DNA of 64,000 nt from Gemmatimonadota bacterium. GTDB lineage: Bacteria > Gemmatimonadota > Gemmatimonadetes > Longimicrobiales > Gaopeijiaceae. Of this stretch, positions 26,105 through 34,345 are shown one piece after another. Positions within the stretch are counted from its first letter, which is position 1; each line of letters opens with the position of its first letter. The position numbers and the translations under genes were made by a program. Location of the stretch: contig JAWKQN010000012.1 in assembly GCA_041390125.1 (NCBI GenBank), positions 152,241 through 216,240 on the forward strand, read 5' to 3'. Under the pieces are notes generated by a model, which saw only the letters and a program-made list of their open reading frames with translations, searched no databases and was not told the DNA's origin.

Positions 26105-28090
26105 TCACTGCGTCGTCCACGTCCCGCCGGTGCCCCAGCGCAGCGTCGTGCTCGAGCCGGTGGGAGACACCCGGACGTAGCCCTGCATCTCCTGGTGGAG
26201 CGCGGAGCAGAAGTCCGTGCAGTAGAAGGGGTAGATCCCCGCCGACTCCGGCACCCACTTCAGGGTCCGGGTCTGACCCGGCATCACGAGCAGCTCGGCG
26301 TTGTTGGCGCCGAAGGCGGCGAAGCCGTGCGGCACGTCCCAGTCCTGCTCGAGGTTCGTGACGTGGAAGTAGACTTCGTCGCCGACGCGGATGCCTTCGA
26401 TGTTGTCGGGCGCGAAGTGGCTGCGGATCGCCGTCATGTAGACGTGCACCTCGGTGCCGCGCCGTTCCACGCGCGCTTCCGCCTCCGACCGTGTCGCATA
26501 CGGGTTGTGGTTGTTCGCCAGCTCGAAGAACTGGACCTGCTGATCGCGGATCACGTCGGCGGCGATCGCCTGCGCGTAGTGCGGCTCGCCCTGCGTCGGG
26601 AAGTCCAGCAGCAGACGCATCTTGTCACCGCTGATGTCGATGAGCTGCGCCGCGTGGGCCAGCTCGGGACCGGTCGGCAGGTACCGGTCCTTGGTGATCT
26701 TGTTGAGCGCCACCAGGTACTTGCCGGCGGGCTGGCGCGAGTCGCCGCCCGGGATCATCAGGTGCCCGACCGAATAGTAGACCGGGATGCGGTCGACGAC
26801 CTGCCAGGTGCCGATCTCCCACTTCACGATCTCGGAGGAGATGAACGCCGTGGTGTAGGCGTACCCCCGCCCGTCGAACTCCGTGTGGAGCGGCCCCAGG
26901 CCCGCGTTCTCGACTTCACCCGCGATGATGCTCTCGTAGCGGAGGACCGGGATCCCGTCCACGGTGTCCTCGAAGTCCTGCGCGTCGATGGCCGCGATCA
27001 TCTTCTGGAACGAGTGCACGGGGATGACGGTAGCCAGCTTCCCGCCCGCCACGATGTACTCGCCCGTGGGATCGACGTCGACGCCGTGGGGAGACTTGGG
27101 CGTCGGTAGGAAGTAGACCATGTCGCTGCAGTCGGTGGGCTCCATGATCCGGACGGAGCGGATCTCCTCCGATTCGGCGATGTGCTGCTCGTTGAGCTGG
27201 TTGTGGCGGTAGCGGATGCCGTCGTCCGTCCGTCCGGCGCCTTCCGCGATGCACTGCTCGGCCCGGCGCCAGTTCACGGCCGCGACGAAGTCCTTGTCCT
27301 TGCGGGAGGCGTTGATCTCCAGGAGTGTGTGTTCTTCCTCCGAGTTGTACGAGGTGAAGAACATCCACCCATCGGAGGGCCCCTTGCCGGCGTGGGCCAG
27401 GTCGTAGTTGTATCCAGGCACCAGGATCTGGAAGGCGACCTTCATCTCACCCGGCTCGTTGGCGCGGATGAAGCTCAGGGTGCCCTTGAAGTTGCCGCGG
27501 TACTCCTCGATGGAGATGTCGCGGTTGGGGATCGGAACGCTGAAGCGGGTGGACGCCACCAGGTAGTCGGAGTTCGGCGTGATGAAGGGCGAGCCGTGGT
27601 TCCCGGCGGAGTTCGGGATCTCCACGATCTCGGTCGTCTCGAACGTCGTCAGATCGATGCGCGCGACCCGGGGCGTGTTGTTCCCGTTGATGAAGATCCA
27701 ACGTCCGTCCGGCACGCCGTCCGTCATGGACAGCTCGGGGTGGTGCGCGTCGTCCCACGGCACGAACCCGTGGCTGGTCTCCAGCATGGCGCGCGTCTCC
27801 TCCGCGTAGCCCCACCCGTTCTCGGGGAACTGGCTGAAGACGGGCACCGTCTTGAGCAGACGCCCGGACGGCAGGCCCATCACCGTGAGGTTGCCGCTGA
27901 AGCCCCCCGACATGAAGGCATAGAACTCGTCGTACTCGCCCGGCGCGACGTAGACGGCCCGCGCCGCGTCCGACATGTCGCCCGCTCCCAGCGCGGTGCC
28001 GGAGCCACCGGCCGAGCAGGCGTAGGCGCCCACCGAACCCAGCGTCATGACGACGCCGGCGAGGGCCAGGGTGCTGCGTGAGCGGATCAT
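26105..28090 (-). CDS. nosZ: Nitrous oxide reductase, clade II (Sec-type)
   Basis: A 661-residue periplasmic enzyme reducing N2O to N2. ATG at 28088-28090 follows AAGGAG. The signal peptide has no twin arginine, and a cysteine at 25 (AYAC) suggests a lipid anchor, both hallmarks of the clade II type. CuZ ligands are visible in the N-terminal seven-bladed propeller: DDAHHPEL (116-117), SAGNHGSPF (165), SPHGVDV, GPLHTEF and GEPHYAQ. The CuA cupredoxin domain carries DVPHGF and Cys624-TDF-Cys628, then His632 and Met635; the tryptophan of the classical clade I CuA motif is replaced by aspartate, as in clade II. Confidence 0.96.
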   Translation of the reverse strand: MIRSRSTLALAGVVMTLGSVGAYACSAGGSGTALGAGDMSDAARAVYVAPGEYDEFYAFMSGGFSGNLTVMGLPSGRLLKTVPVFSQFPENGWGYAEETRAMLETSHGFVPWDDAHHPELSMTDGVPDGRWIFINGNNTPRVARIDLTTFETTEIVEIPNSAGNHGSPFITPNSDYLVASTRFSVPIPNRDISIEEYRGNFKGTLSFIRANEPGEMKVAFQILVPGYNYDLAHAGKGPSDGWMFFTSYNSEEEHTLLEINASRKDKDFVAAVNWRRAEQCIAEGAGRTDDGIRYRHNQLNEQHIAESEEIRSVRIMEPTDCSDMVYFLPTPKSPHGVDVDPTGEYIVAGGKLATVIPVHSFQKMIAAIDAQDFEDTVDGIPVLRYESIIAGEVENAGLGPLHTEFDGRGYAYTTAFISSEIVKWEIGTWQVVDRIPVYYSVGHLMIPGGDSRQPAGKYLVALNKITKDRYLPTGPELAHAAQLIDISGDKMRLLLDFPTQGEPHYAQAIAADVIRDQQVQFFELANNHNPYATRSEAEARVERRGTEVHVYMTAIRSHFAPDNIEGIRVGDEVYFHVTNLEQDWDVPHGFAAFGANNAELLVMPGQTRTLKWVPESAGIYPFYCTDFCSALHQEMQGYVRVSPTGSSTTLRWGTGGTWTTQ

Positions 28091-28131
28091 CGAGAGGTCT
28101 CCTTGTGCGTGTTGGCTCGTGGGGGACGGGT

Positions 28132-28686
28132 TCAGAGCCCGCCCGCGCCGTTCGAGGCCGGGGTGGGGGAAGCCAGGGTGTCCATCTGCACGGTGCGCAG
28201 GTACTCGAGGATGGCCCGCGCCTCCGCGGGGTCGGTCACCTGCACCGGCATGGGTGTGTAGAACTGCGCCAGGAGCTCGCGCACCTGGGGATGGCGTTGC
28301 ACCATCTCGTTGGCGTTGAGGATCATGTTCATGACGTATTCGGGGCGACGCCGTGCGAGCACGGTCCCGAGGCGCGGGCCGACGTAGCGGTCCTCGATCT
28401 TGTGGCAGGCGGAGCACTTCGTGACGAAGGCTCCCTCACCCGTCGCCGCGAGCGCCGCATCCACGTCGTCCAGGGTCAGATCGCGGATGGGACCGAGGCC
28501 CTGGTCCAGCTCCACCTGCGAGAGCGCACCGGCGTCGGAGGCGGACGTCACCTCGGCGGCGCTGTCGGCGGGGGCGGCGTCCGCCGCGGGCTCGGCCCCG
28601 CAGGCCGCCAGCAGCAGCGCGGCCGCCAGGCGGAGGATGGAGGGGCTGCGACGGCGCAGCCGACGGAAGTGGATCGGGACGTTCAT
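28132..28686 (-). CDS. Monohaem c-type cytochrome lipoprotein of the nos operon
   Basis: A 184-residue protein with lipobox LLAAC29, an acidic/alanine linker (residues 30-75) and one class I haem c domain: CSACH at 91-95, VGPRLGTVLARR, and the likely axial methionine in FYTPMPVQV. It lies between the Rrf2 gene (ATGA overlap) and nosZ (41 bases). A membrane-anchored cytochrome in this place is the obvious electron donor to the CuA centre of NosZ, but that is inference from position. Confidence 0.9.
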   Translation of the reverse strand: MNVPIHFRRLRRRSPSILRLAAALLLAACGAEPAADAAPADSAAEVTSASDAGALSQVELDQGLGPIRDLTLDDVDAALAATGEGAFVTKCSACHKIEDRYVGPRLGTVLARRRPEYVMNMILNANEMVQRHPQVRELLAQFYTPMPVQVTDPAEARAILEYLRTVQMDTLASPTPASNGAGGL

Positions 28687-29111
28687 CGTGGGTTCCGGTC
28701 GGTGGTGGAGTCCGGGGTCCGACCGAGGAGGTCGGCCACCGTGGTGTGGGTGAGGGGTCCGAGGCGGGCCGCGGTCAGCGCCGTCCAGCGGGTGTGCGCC
28801 GCGCAGGGGTTCCGGGGATCGCAGGCCCCGCCCAGCAGGCAGCGCCCCTGGGTGCCCAGCTCCTGGAACGGCGCGAGCACACGCGCCACGGGGATCGCCG
28901 TGGCCGGGAGGGCCAGGCGGAAGCCGCCCCCCGCGCCGCGGGAGGACGTCAACAGGCCTTCCTGGCGGAGCCGGTGGAGGGTCTTGGCGAGGTAGTTGGA
29001 GGGGATCCCCAGCTCCTCCGCCATCGACGCCGCGGGGAGCGGACCGTGGCCGTTCCGTTGCGCCAGCAGCAGGACCGCCTGCAGCGCGTACATCCCGGTC
29101 CGTGAGAGCAT
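28683..29111 (-). CDS. Rrf2-family regulator heading the nos operon
   Basis: A 142-residue transcription factor with winged helix (MLSRTGMYALQAVLLLA, IPSNYLAKTLHRLRQEG, RGAGGGFRLALP) and three cysteines at 91, 97 and 103, spacing like IscR (five residues between each). Its stop overlaps the cytochrome start (ATGA), so it is the first gene of the nos operon and probably autoregulatory through the palindromes at 29160-29181 and 29226-29247. An NsrR-like nitric-oxide sensor would suit the pathway, although IscR-like redox sensing cannot be excluded. Confidence 0.9.
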   Translation of the reverse strand: MLSRTGMYALQAVLLLAQRNGHGPLPAASMAEELGIPSNYLAKTLHRLRQEGLLTSSRGAGGGFRLALPATAIPVARVLAPFQELGTQGRCLLGGACDPRNPCAAHTRWTALTAARLGPLTHTTVADLLGRTPDSTTDRNPR

Positions 29112-29159
29112 GGCCCCTCCCTTGTCGCCGGTGGGCCCCCGTGGTCCACCATTTCGGTT

Positions 29160-29181
29160 AATCGGATGATAAAATCCGATT
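29160..29181. promoter_or_regulatory. Perfect 8+8 bp palindrome, candidate Rrf2 operator
   Basis: AATCGGAT (29160-29167), six bases, ATCCGATT (29174-29181). The sequence is AT-rich in a 70% GC region and lies 49 bases upstream of the rrf2-nos operon. Read on the minus strand it overlaps a TATCAT stretch (29167-29172) that could be the -10 element, so protein bound here would block transcription. Confidence 0.7.
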
Positions 29182-29225
29182 TAAGCCGCCTCTGTCGGGA
29201 GGGGCGCGCGGCGGGTGTACGGAAA

Positions 29226-29247
29226 AATCGGACAGACAGATCCGAAT
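29226..29247. promoter_or_regulatory. Second, imperfect copy of the nos operator palindrome
   Basis: AATCGGA (29226-29232), eight bases, TCCGAAT (29241-29247). It has the same half-site and the same eight-base gap as the first copy, with one symmetric base changed. Centres are 66 bases apart, about six helical turns, which would allow two dimers to lie on one DNA face. Confidence 0.6.
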
Positions 29248-29319
29248 AGAAGCGCGTCCCGACGGAAGAGGAGGCCCCGGGGACCGGTCCGCACGAGGGC
29301 GCGGACGGCGGGTCGTCCA

Positions 29320-29345
29320 CCGCCACCGCCGGGCGGCGGTGGCGG
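29320..29345 (-). terminator. Perfect 11-bp hairpin after the acetyltransferase gene
   Basis: Arms 29320-29330 and 29335-29345 are complementary around a four-base loop, starting two bases past the acetyltransferase stop. It probably ends the five-gene operon upstream and insulates the nos promoter. Confidence 0.6.
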
Positions 29346-29347
29346 CG

Positions 29348-29833
29348 CTAGCGCTCGGTTCCGGAAGGCTGAGGGTGGGCAGGCGCCTCGGGGACGAGCG
29401 TCTTCCGCAGACAGACGATGTGCTCGACCTCCTGGAATCCACGGTCCCGGTGGAAGCCGAGGCTGGCCGCGTTGTCGGGTGTGCAGTCCGACGCCATCTC
29501 GACGAGGCCGCGGGAACGCGCCCACGCCTCGGCCGCCTCCAGGAGGCGGGCGGCCACGCCGTGGCGCCGCACGTCGGGCTCGGTCCAGATCCCTTCCACG
29601 TATCCCACCGGGGTGCTGAGGCAGCCTTCCGCGTAGCTGCGGGTGCCGGCCTCACAGAATCCGACGAGTGCGCCCCGCGCGTCCTCGGCGACGAGGCAGA
29701 TCCCGTCCGGCCGGTCGCGGAACCAGGCGTCGATCTCCGCGCGCTCCGGCGCAGGCTCGCCGTACAGCGCACAGCGCATGCGATGCCACGGCTCCGCGTC
29801 TCCGGGGCGCACCGGTCGGATCGTCAGCTCCAC
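29348..29833 (-). CDS. GNAT acetyltransferase resembling AAC(6')-I
   Basis: A 161-residue GNAT protein with GTG start. The order of motifs follows aminoglycoside 6'-N-acetyltransferases: RPVRPGDAEPWHRMRCAL, FCEAGTRSYAEGCLSTP, VGYVEGIWTEPDVRRHGVA with the acetyl-CoA loop, EMASDCTPDNAASL, and the terminal FQEVEHIVCLRK. The family transfers acetyl groups from acetyl-CoA to the 6'-amine of aminoglycosides, and environmental chromosomal members may have other substrates. Last gene of the operon that begins at 34186. It has no flanking mobile elements, so it looks like a resident gene. Confidence 0.85.
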   Translation of the reverse strand: MELTIRPVRPGDAEPWHRMRCALYGEPAPERAEIDAWFRDRPDGICLVAEDARGALVGFCEAGTRSYAEGCLSTPVGYVEGIWTEPDVRRHGVAARLLEAAEAWARSRGLVEMASDCTPDNAASLGFHRDRGFQEVEHIVCLRKTLVPEAPAHPQPSGTER

Positions 29834-29843
29834 GGCGTCCCCA

Positions 29844-30173
29844 CTACTTCCGTCGCGGGCGGCGGATCATCTCGTAGCTCCCCTCGATGAGCGCCTCGAG
29901 GTGCGGCCAGTCGATGGGTGCGTCCACGCGCAACGACACCCATCCATGCTGGCCCACGAAGGGGCTCGAGAAGAAGCGGGGGTCCTGGAGCAGGACGCCC
30001 TGCATCGGCAGCCCGACCTTCATGGAGATCGAGTCGCCCCCTCCCATGTCCCCGGTGCCGCAGAAGATCTTGTTGCGCACCCTGAACTGGACGTGGCCCC
30101 ACGTGTCGGTCTCGTGCGCGTCTGGAAGGGCCAGACAGAACGCCCGCAGCCGCTTCAGGATGTGCCCGTCCAT
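29844..30173 (-). CDS. MmcQ/YjbR-family protein
   Basis: A 109-residue cytoplasmic protein of the YjbR/CyaY-like fold: LRAFCLALPDAHETDTWGHVQFRV near the N-terminus, KIFCGTG, MKVGL and HGWVSLRVDAPIDW. The family is often described as DNA-binding-like but has no proven activity. The start lies 19 bases inside the end of the aminotransferase gene, showing tight translational coupling in this operon. Confidence 0.85.
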   Translation of the reverse strand: MDGHILKRLRAFCLALPDAHETDTWGHVQFRVRNKIFCGTGDMGGGDSISMKVGLPMQGVLLQDPRFFSSPFVGQHGWVSLRVDAPIDWPHLEALIEGSYEMIRRPRRK

Positions 30174-31348
30174 TCGCTCGCGAGCTCCACCACGCGCTCC
30201 ACGTCGGCGTGGTCGTTGTAACCATGGAGAGAGAAGCGCAGCACGCCCTTGCGCACCGAGAAATGCACGTCCCGCGCGCTCAGGTGGTCGTAGAGCGCCT
30301 GCATGCGCGGGTCGTCCACCGTGTCGTGGCGGCCTCCCCCGCTGACGCCGACCGCCACGATGTGGCCCAGGTCCGGTTCGGGCGCCCCGCCCACGACCGG
30401 GAGGTCCAGGTCCAGCAACCCGACGGCGAGCGCGCGCGCCAGGTCGCGCACGTGCGCCTCGATGGTGCGGGTCCCGATCTCCTCCAGCAGCGCGAGCGCC
30501 GCCTCGGCCGCGATGACGCCCAGGTAGTTGTAGTTGCCCACGTCGAAGCGCCGGGCTCCGCGCGCATACCGGAAGTCCTGGTCCACCAGCTCCGTCTCGT
30601 GCGCGTCCTCCGGGAGGTCCACGCCGAAGCGCGCCAGCGCCGCGGGAGCGAGCCGTTCGGCCGCCTCGGCGCGGCAGTAGAGGAAGCCCATGCCGTAGCA
30701 GGCCATCAGCCCCTTCTGGGTGGCCACCGCGAGCGCGTCGACGCCCAGGTCGCGGACGTCCGTGTGCAGGATCCCGACGGACTGGGCCGCGTCCACCAGC
30801 AGGAAGACTCCGCGCTCGCGGCAGACCGCGGAGAGGGCCCGGACGTCCGTGACGAACCCGGGCGAGAACGAGACCGTGGGGACGGTGAGCAGGCGGGTGC
30901 GGGCGTCGATGCGCGCGAGCATGTCCTCGACCGGGATGCGCCCCCCGACGGGCGCGACCGTGCGGACCTCGACGCCGTGACGGTGCCGGACGTTGTACCA
31001 GGGGAAGACGTTGGCGGGATGCTCCAGCTCGGGGCAGAGCACCACGTTGTCTCCCGGCTGCCAGTCGACGGCGCCCGCGATCATGTTGATGCCGTCCGAG
31101 ACGTTCTTGGCGAACGCCACCTCGTCCGGGCTGTCCGCGCCGATCAGGCGCGCGAAGCGCGCGCGTGTGCTCTCCGTGCGCTCGAAGAGCCCCTGTTTGT
31201 CCCAGGCGTAGCCCATGCGCACGTCCAGGTACCCGTCGATGGCGGCGCGCACCGGTGCGGCCATGAGGCCGCGCTGGGCCACGTTCATGAACGTGCCGTG
31301 GCCGAGGGCGGGGAAGAGGCCACGGAAGGCCGTGGGATCCAGGGTCAT
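30155..31348 (-). CDS. Class V aminotransferase-fold PLP enzyme
   Basis: A 397-residue enzyme. ATG at 31346-31348 overlaps the symporter stop (ATGA). Visible blocks are the PLP-phosphate site region KNVSDGINMIAGAVDWQPGD, the HPANVFPW helix, VDAAQSVGI, and the Schiff-base lysine in VATQKGLMACYG. Related enzymes include cysteine desulfurases, kynureninase-like lyases and isopenicillin-epimerase-like proteins. Lack of the SufS/IscS active-site cysteine loop argues against desulfurase. The neighbouring dicarboxylate symporter suggests the substrate may be an imported amino or dicarboxylic acid (inference). Confidence 0.85.
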   Translation of the reverse strand: MTLDPTAFRGLFPALGHGTFMNVAQRGLMAAPVRAAIDGYLDVRMGYAWDKQGLFERTESTRARFARLIGADSPDEVAFAKNVSDGINMIAGAVDWQPGDNVVLCPELEHPANVFPWYNVRHRHGVEVRTVAPVGGRIPVEDMLARIDARTRLLTVPTVSFSPGFVTDVRALSAVCRERGVFLLVDAAQSVGILHTDVRDLGVDALAVATQKGLMACYGMGFLYCRAEAAERLAPAALARFGVDLPEDAHETELVDQDFRYARGARRFDVGNYNYLGVIAAEAALALLEEIGTRTIEAHVRDLARALAVGLLDLDLPVVGGAPEPDLGHIVAVGVSGGGRHDTVDDPRMQALYDHLSARDVHFSVRKGVLRFSLHGYNDHADVERVVELASEWTGTS

Positions 31349-32544
31349 CGCTTCTCCTCGGAGTGGGCGACGATGGCCGTGCCGACCATGTCGCCCATCA
31401 CGTTGATGGTGGTGCTGCCCATGTCGATCAGACGATAGATGCCGCCCACGATGGCCGCGATCTCCGGCGGGAGCTGGAATGCCTGCACGAAGATCAGCGC
31501 GACCACCAGGCCGCCGCCCGGGATGCCGCCGGATCCTTCGGACAGCAGGAGGCCGATCAGCACGATCGTGACCTGGGTGGCCAGATCGAACTCGAGACCG
31601 ACCGCCTGGGCCGTGAAGAGCAATACGACCGACAGCATGATGGACGTGCCGTCCTTGTTGATCTGCGCGCCCAACGGCAGGGTGAAGCCGTAGACGCGCT
31701 CGGGCAGCTTGAGCCGGGTGCCGGCCAGGTCCATCGCCACGGCCAGGCTGGCGAGCGAGCTGCAGGTGGCCGCGGTCGTGGCCCAGAGCGGACCCGTCTC
31801 CCTCAGGAAGGGCCAGGGGCGTCGCGGCGTCAGGAGGCGTAGCAGCGTCAGGTAGACGAACACCATCACGAGCTGTGCGCCCCATACGGCCAACAGGAAG
31901 CGCGCGAGCGGACCGAAGATCTGGGCGCCGTACTGTCCGAGCGTGGCGGCGGCCAGCGCCCCGATCCCCAGCGGGGCGGTCCACATCAGGACGTCCACCA
32001 GCATCCGCAGGAGCCGCGCCACGACGTCGAAGCCCTCGCGCAGCCGGTCGCGCGGAGCCTCGGGGAGCTTGACGGTCGCGATCCCCAGCAGCACGGCGAA
32101 GACCACGATCTGCGAGACCTGCCCGTCCGCGAACGCGCGGAAGATGTTCTCGGGGATCAGGTCGAGCAGCACGTCGATCACCCGCGGAGGCACCCCGACC
32201 GTAGGGGAGGTCTCCGCGGTCAGCCGCATGCCGTCCCCCGGCCGGAGGAGGTGGGCCGCGGCGAGTCCGAGCGTGAGGGCGAGGGTGGTGGTGAGCAGGT
32301 AGTACGACACGATCTTGCCCGCGAGCCGCCCCAGCGTGCGCAGATCGGTGAGACTCGTGATCCCCGCCAACAGATTGAAGAACACCAGCGGGATCGCCGC
32401 CATGATGAGCAGGCGGATGAACGCGTCCCCGAGGGGCTGGACCACGGTGGCGCGTTCGCCCAGGAGCAGCCCGGCCGCGGCCCCCAGGGCCATGAACACC
32501 AGGATGCGCGCGCCCAGGGAGAGCGCGCGCCACCGCTCGATCAA
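31345..32544 (-). CDS. Dicarboxylate/amino-acid:cation symporter (DAACS)
   Basis: A 399-residue membrane transporter. The TTG start at 32542-32544 gives MIERWRALSLGARILVFMALG and has GGGAG nine bases upstream; the longer reading overlaps the upstream gene. About eight helices and two re-entrant loops are present, with the conserved TAATCSSLASL serine-rich stretch (usual SSAATLP), LPLGAQINKDGTSIML (usual GATINMDGTA) and GSTTINVMGDMVGT (usual D-x-x-R-T-x-x-N-V-x-G-D). The altered motifs suggest a divergent substrate. It uses sodium or proton gradients to import glutamate, aspartate or C4-dicarboxylates. Confidence 0.88.
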   Translation of the reverse strand: MIERWRALSLGARILVFMALGAAAGLLLGERATVVQPLGDAFIRLLIMAAIPLVFFNLLAGITSLTDLRTLGRLAGKIVSYYLLTTTLALTLGLAAAHLLRPGDGMRLTAETSPTVGVPPRVIDVLLDLIPENIFRAFADGQVSQIVVFAVLLGIATVKLPEAPRDRLREGFDVVARLLRMLVDVLMWTAPLGIGALAAATLGQYGAQIFGPLARFLLAVWGAQLVMVFVYLTLLRLLTPRRPWPFLRETGPLWATTAATCSSLASLAVAMDLAGTRLKLPERVYGFTLPLGAQINKDGTSIMLSVVLLFTAQAVGLEFDLATQVTIVLIGLLLSEGSGGIPGGGLVVALIFVQAFQLPPEIAAIVGGIYRLIDMGSTTINVMGDMVGTAIVAHSEEKR

Positions 32545-32572
32545 CGCGGCCGTCTCCCTGCCAGCGGAGCCC

Positions 32573-34186
32573 TCACGCGGTGCGGCCTCCCTCCAGCGAC
32601 GCGAGCGCGCGCTCCAGGAGGATCCGGTAGTAGGTGCGGAAGTTGGCGCGCGTGAGCGGAATGAAGTCGTCCACCGGCGCCGCTTCGCCCTCCAGGATCC
32701 GTCCGTTGGGACGCAACGTGTGCCCGATGTCGTACATGAAGCGCACGAGCGGTCGTCCACTTCCCGGCAACGTCAGCACCTCCTCCCATTCCCACGTGTT
32801 GCTGTAGCCGCCGGCCGGCATCCCCAGCGTATGGCCCAGGCCGTTGTCGATCACCTGGGCCGCGAACTGGTCCAGGTGCGACCCGCCTTGCGGTCCCAGC
32901 AGGAGGATCAGCGGACCCCGGAAGTGGACCGGTGCCGGTTGCAGGATCCCGTCCGAGTCCTTGGGCAGGTGCGCCAGCTTGAACGGCACGGCATTGGTGT
33001 AGCGGGCGCCGGCGGCCAGCGAGTCCAACACGTCGTGCTCGAGCCAGTCCAGCAGCCAGCCGCCGTCGTCCATGGTCTCGCCGACGCCCGAGTCCAGGGC
33101 TCCGCCGGCCGCCGCTTCCGCGCGCTTGTCGTCGATGAACGGCAGGGTGATGTCGGACAGGCGCAGGTTTCCGAACGTCACGCGGAACGGATGCGGTGAC
33201 AGGCGCTGCAGCGCATAGGCGCCCTTGGAGCCCCCGCGGCTGCGCGTCCCGTCCACGATCACGGCGTGGTCGAGCAGCCCGCGTGCGGCCGCGAGCTCCA
33301 TCAGCGCGTCCACGTCCTCGAGCAGGGTCTCGCGGAAGCCGTGCCAGCGGAGCACGATCGCGCGTGGCGTGCCGGGCTCGGGAAGCCACAGGTCCCAGGT
33401 GCCGGTGCGCAGCTCCTCCCGGAAGCCCGGATAGCGGGGCTCGGCCGTCCCCATCCAGGTCAGCGTCTCCGGCTCCAGGTAGGGCAGGGTCACGGCCACC
33501 CGGCTCCCGTCCGCGCGCTCCAGCTCCAGCTCGAGACGCTCGCCGTAGAACTCCGGTGGGAGCAGCGCGGAGCGCTCGGGCAGCGCCATCGCCAGCCGCC
33601 ACCAGTGGTTCGGCAGGGAGGAATAGCGGTGGTAGGGCTCCACGTCGGCGAGGTACTGCGCCACCGGTCGGCCGTTGACGCGCACGATCCGGTCCCCCAG
33701 CCGCGGAGCGTCGGCTGCGAGCGTATCGGCGCCCACGGGCAGGTCGCTCACGAAGAAGTCCGGTGCTCCCGTCGTGCCGTAGTCCGGGAGGACCTTCAGC
33801 GGTGCGTGCAGGGGAGCCACGTCCTGCTCTTCGTCCGCATGCGGGAGCCCGCGGGCCTCGGGGACCCGGAGCCCGCCGGGCACCAGCGCCACGTCCAGGT
33901 GGCGGTCGCGCCGGGCGTTGCTGAGCCGGGACAGCGCATAGAAGAGCTCGGATTCGGACTCGGCGGCGATCACGTCCTCGCGCAACGCGCGCACGGACGC
34001 CAGCGGATCGAAGGCCAGGGCGTCGTTCTTGACGGGCGAGAACGCCTCCCGACGCTCCACCCTCGCGAGAACGGTGTCGAACAGGGCGGCCCGCTGTTCG
34101 GGCGTTCCGACGGACGACGGGGGCACGGGCCCGTCGCAGGCGACGACCAGCGGCAGCAGCGTCAGGGGCAGCGCACGGCGGATCAT
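32573..34186 (-). CDS. S41-peptidase-like lipoprotein
   Basis: A 537-residue protein. The start at ATG 34184-34186 gives a lipoprotein signal (MIRRALPLTLLPLVVAC); the far longer upstream reading is antisense to the sulfatase gene. It contains a PDZ-like segment (DAPRLGDRIVRVNGRPVAQYL), an internal segment VIVDGTRSRGGSKGAYALQRL, and a C-terminal LLLGPQGGSHLDQFAAQVIDNG block like the serine-loop region of S41 tail-specific proteases, with the serine in GGSHLD as candidate nucleophile. The lysine partner cannot be assigned. It heads a five-gene operon, and export to the envelope is likely. Confidence 0.6.
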   Translation of the reverse strand: MIRRALPLTLLPLVVACDGPVPPSSVGTPEQRAALFDTVLARVERREAFSPVKNDALAFDPLASVRALREDVIAAESESELFYALSRLSNARRDRHLDVALVPGGLRVPEARGLPHADEEQDVAPLHAPLKVLPDYGTTGAPDFFVSDLPVGADTLAADAPRLGDRIVRVNGRPVAQYLADVEPYHRYSSLPNHWWRLAMALPERSALLPPEFYGERLELELERADGSRVAVTLPYLEPETLTWMGTAEPRYPGFREELRTGTWDLWLPEPGTPRAIVLRWHGFRETLLEDVDALMELAAARGLLDHAVIVDGTRSRGGSKGAYALQRLSPHPFRVTFGNLRLSDITLPFIDDKRAEAAAGGALDSGVGETMDDGGWLLDWLEHDVLDSLAAGARYTNAVPFKLAHLPKDSDGILQPAPVHFRGPLILLLGPQGGSHLDQFAAQVIDNGLGHTLGMPAGGYSNTWEWEEVLTLPGSGRPLVRFMYDIGHTLRPNGRILEGEAAPVDDFIPLTRANFRTYYRILLERALASLEGGRTA

Positions 34187-34275
34187 CGGACTCCGGGGTG
34201 GGGGTTCGGGTCCGGGATGGTAGTGCGTTCGCGAGCCGATCCGCCAGCGCGCGGTGGTGTGCCCGCGCCACACGG

Positions 34276-34305
34276 TTGACGCGGGTCGCTCGACGGGCCT
34301 AGTTG
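34276..34305 (+). promoter_or_regulatory. Promoter for the sulfatase-fold gene
   Basis: TTGACG (34276-34281), 18-base spacer, TAGTTG (34300-34305). A leader of about 35 bases then reaches the AGGAG and the ATG at 34346. Confidence 0.5.
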
Positions 34306-34345
34306 GGAGCATCCTCCCTGGAAAAACGCAGCAGGAGATCCGGAG

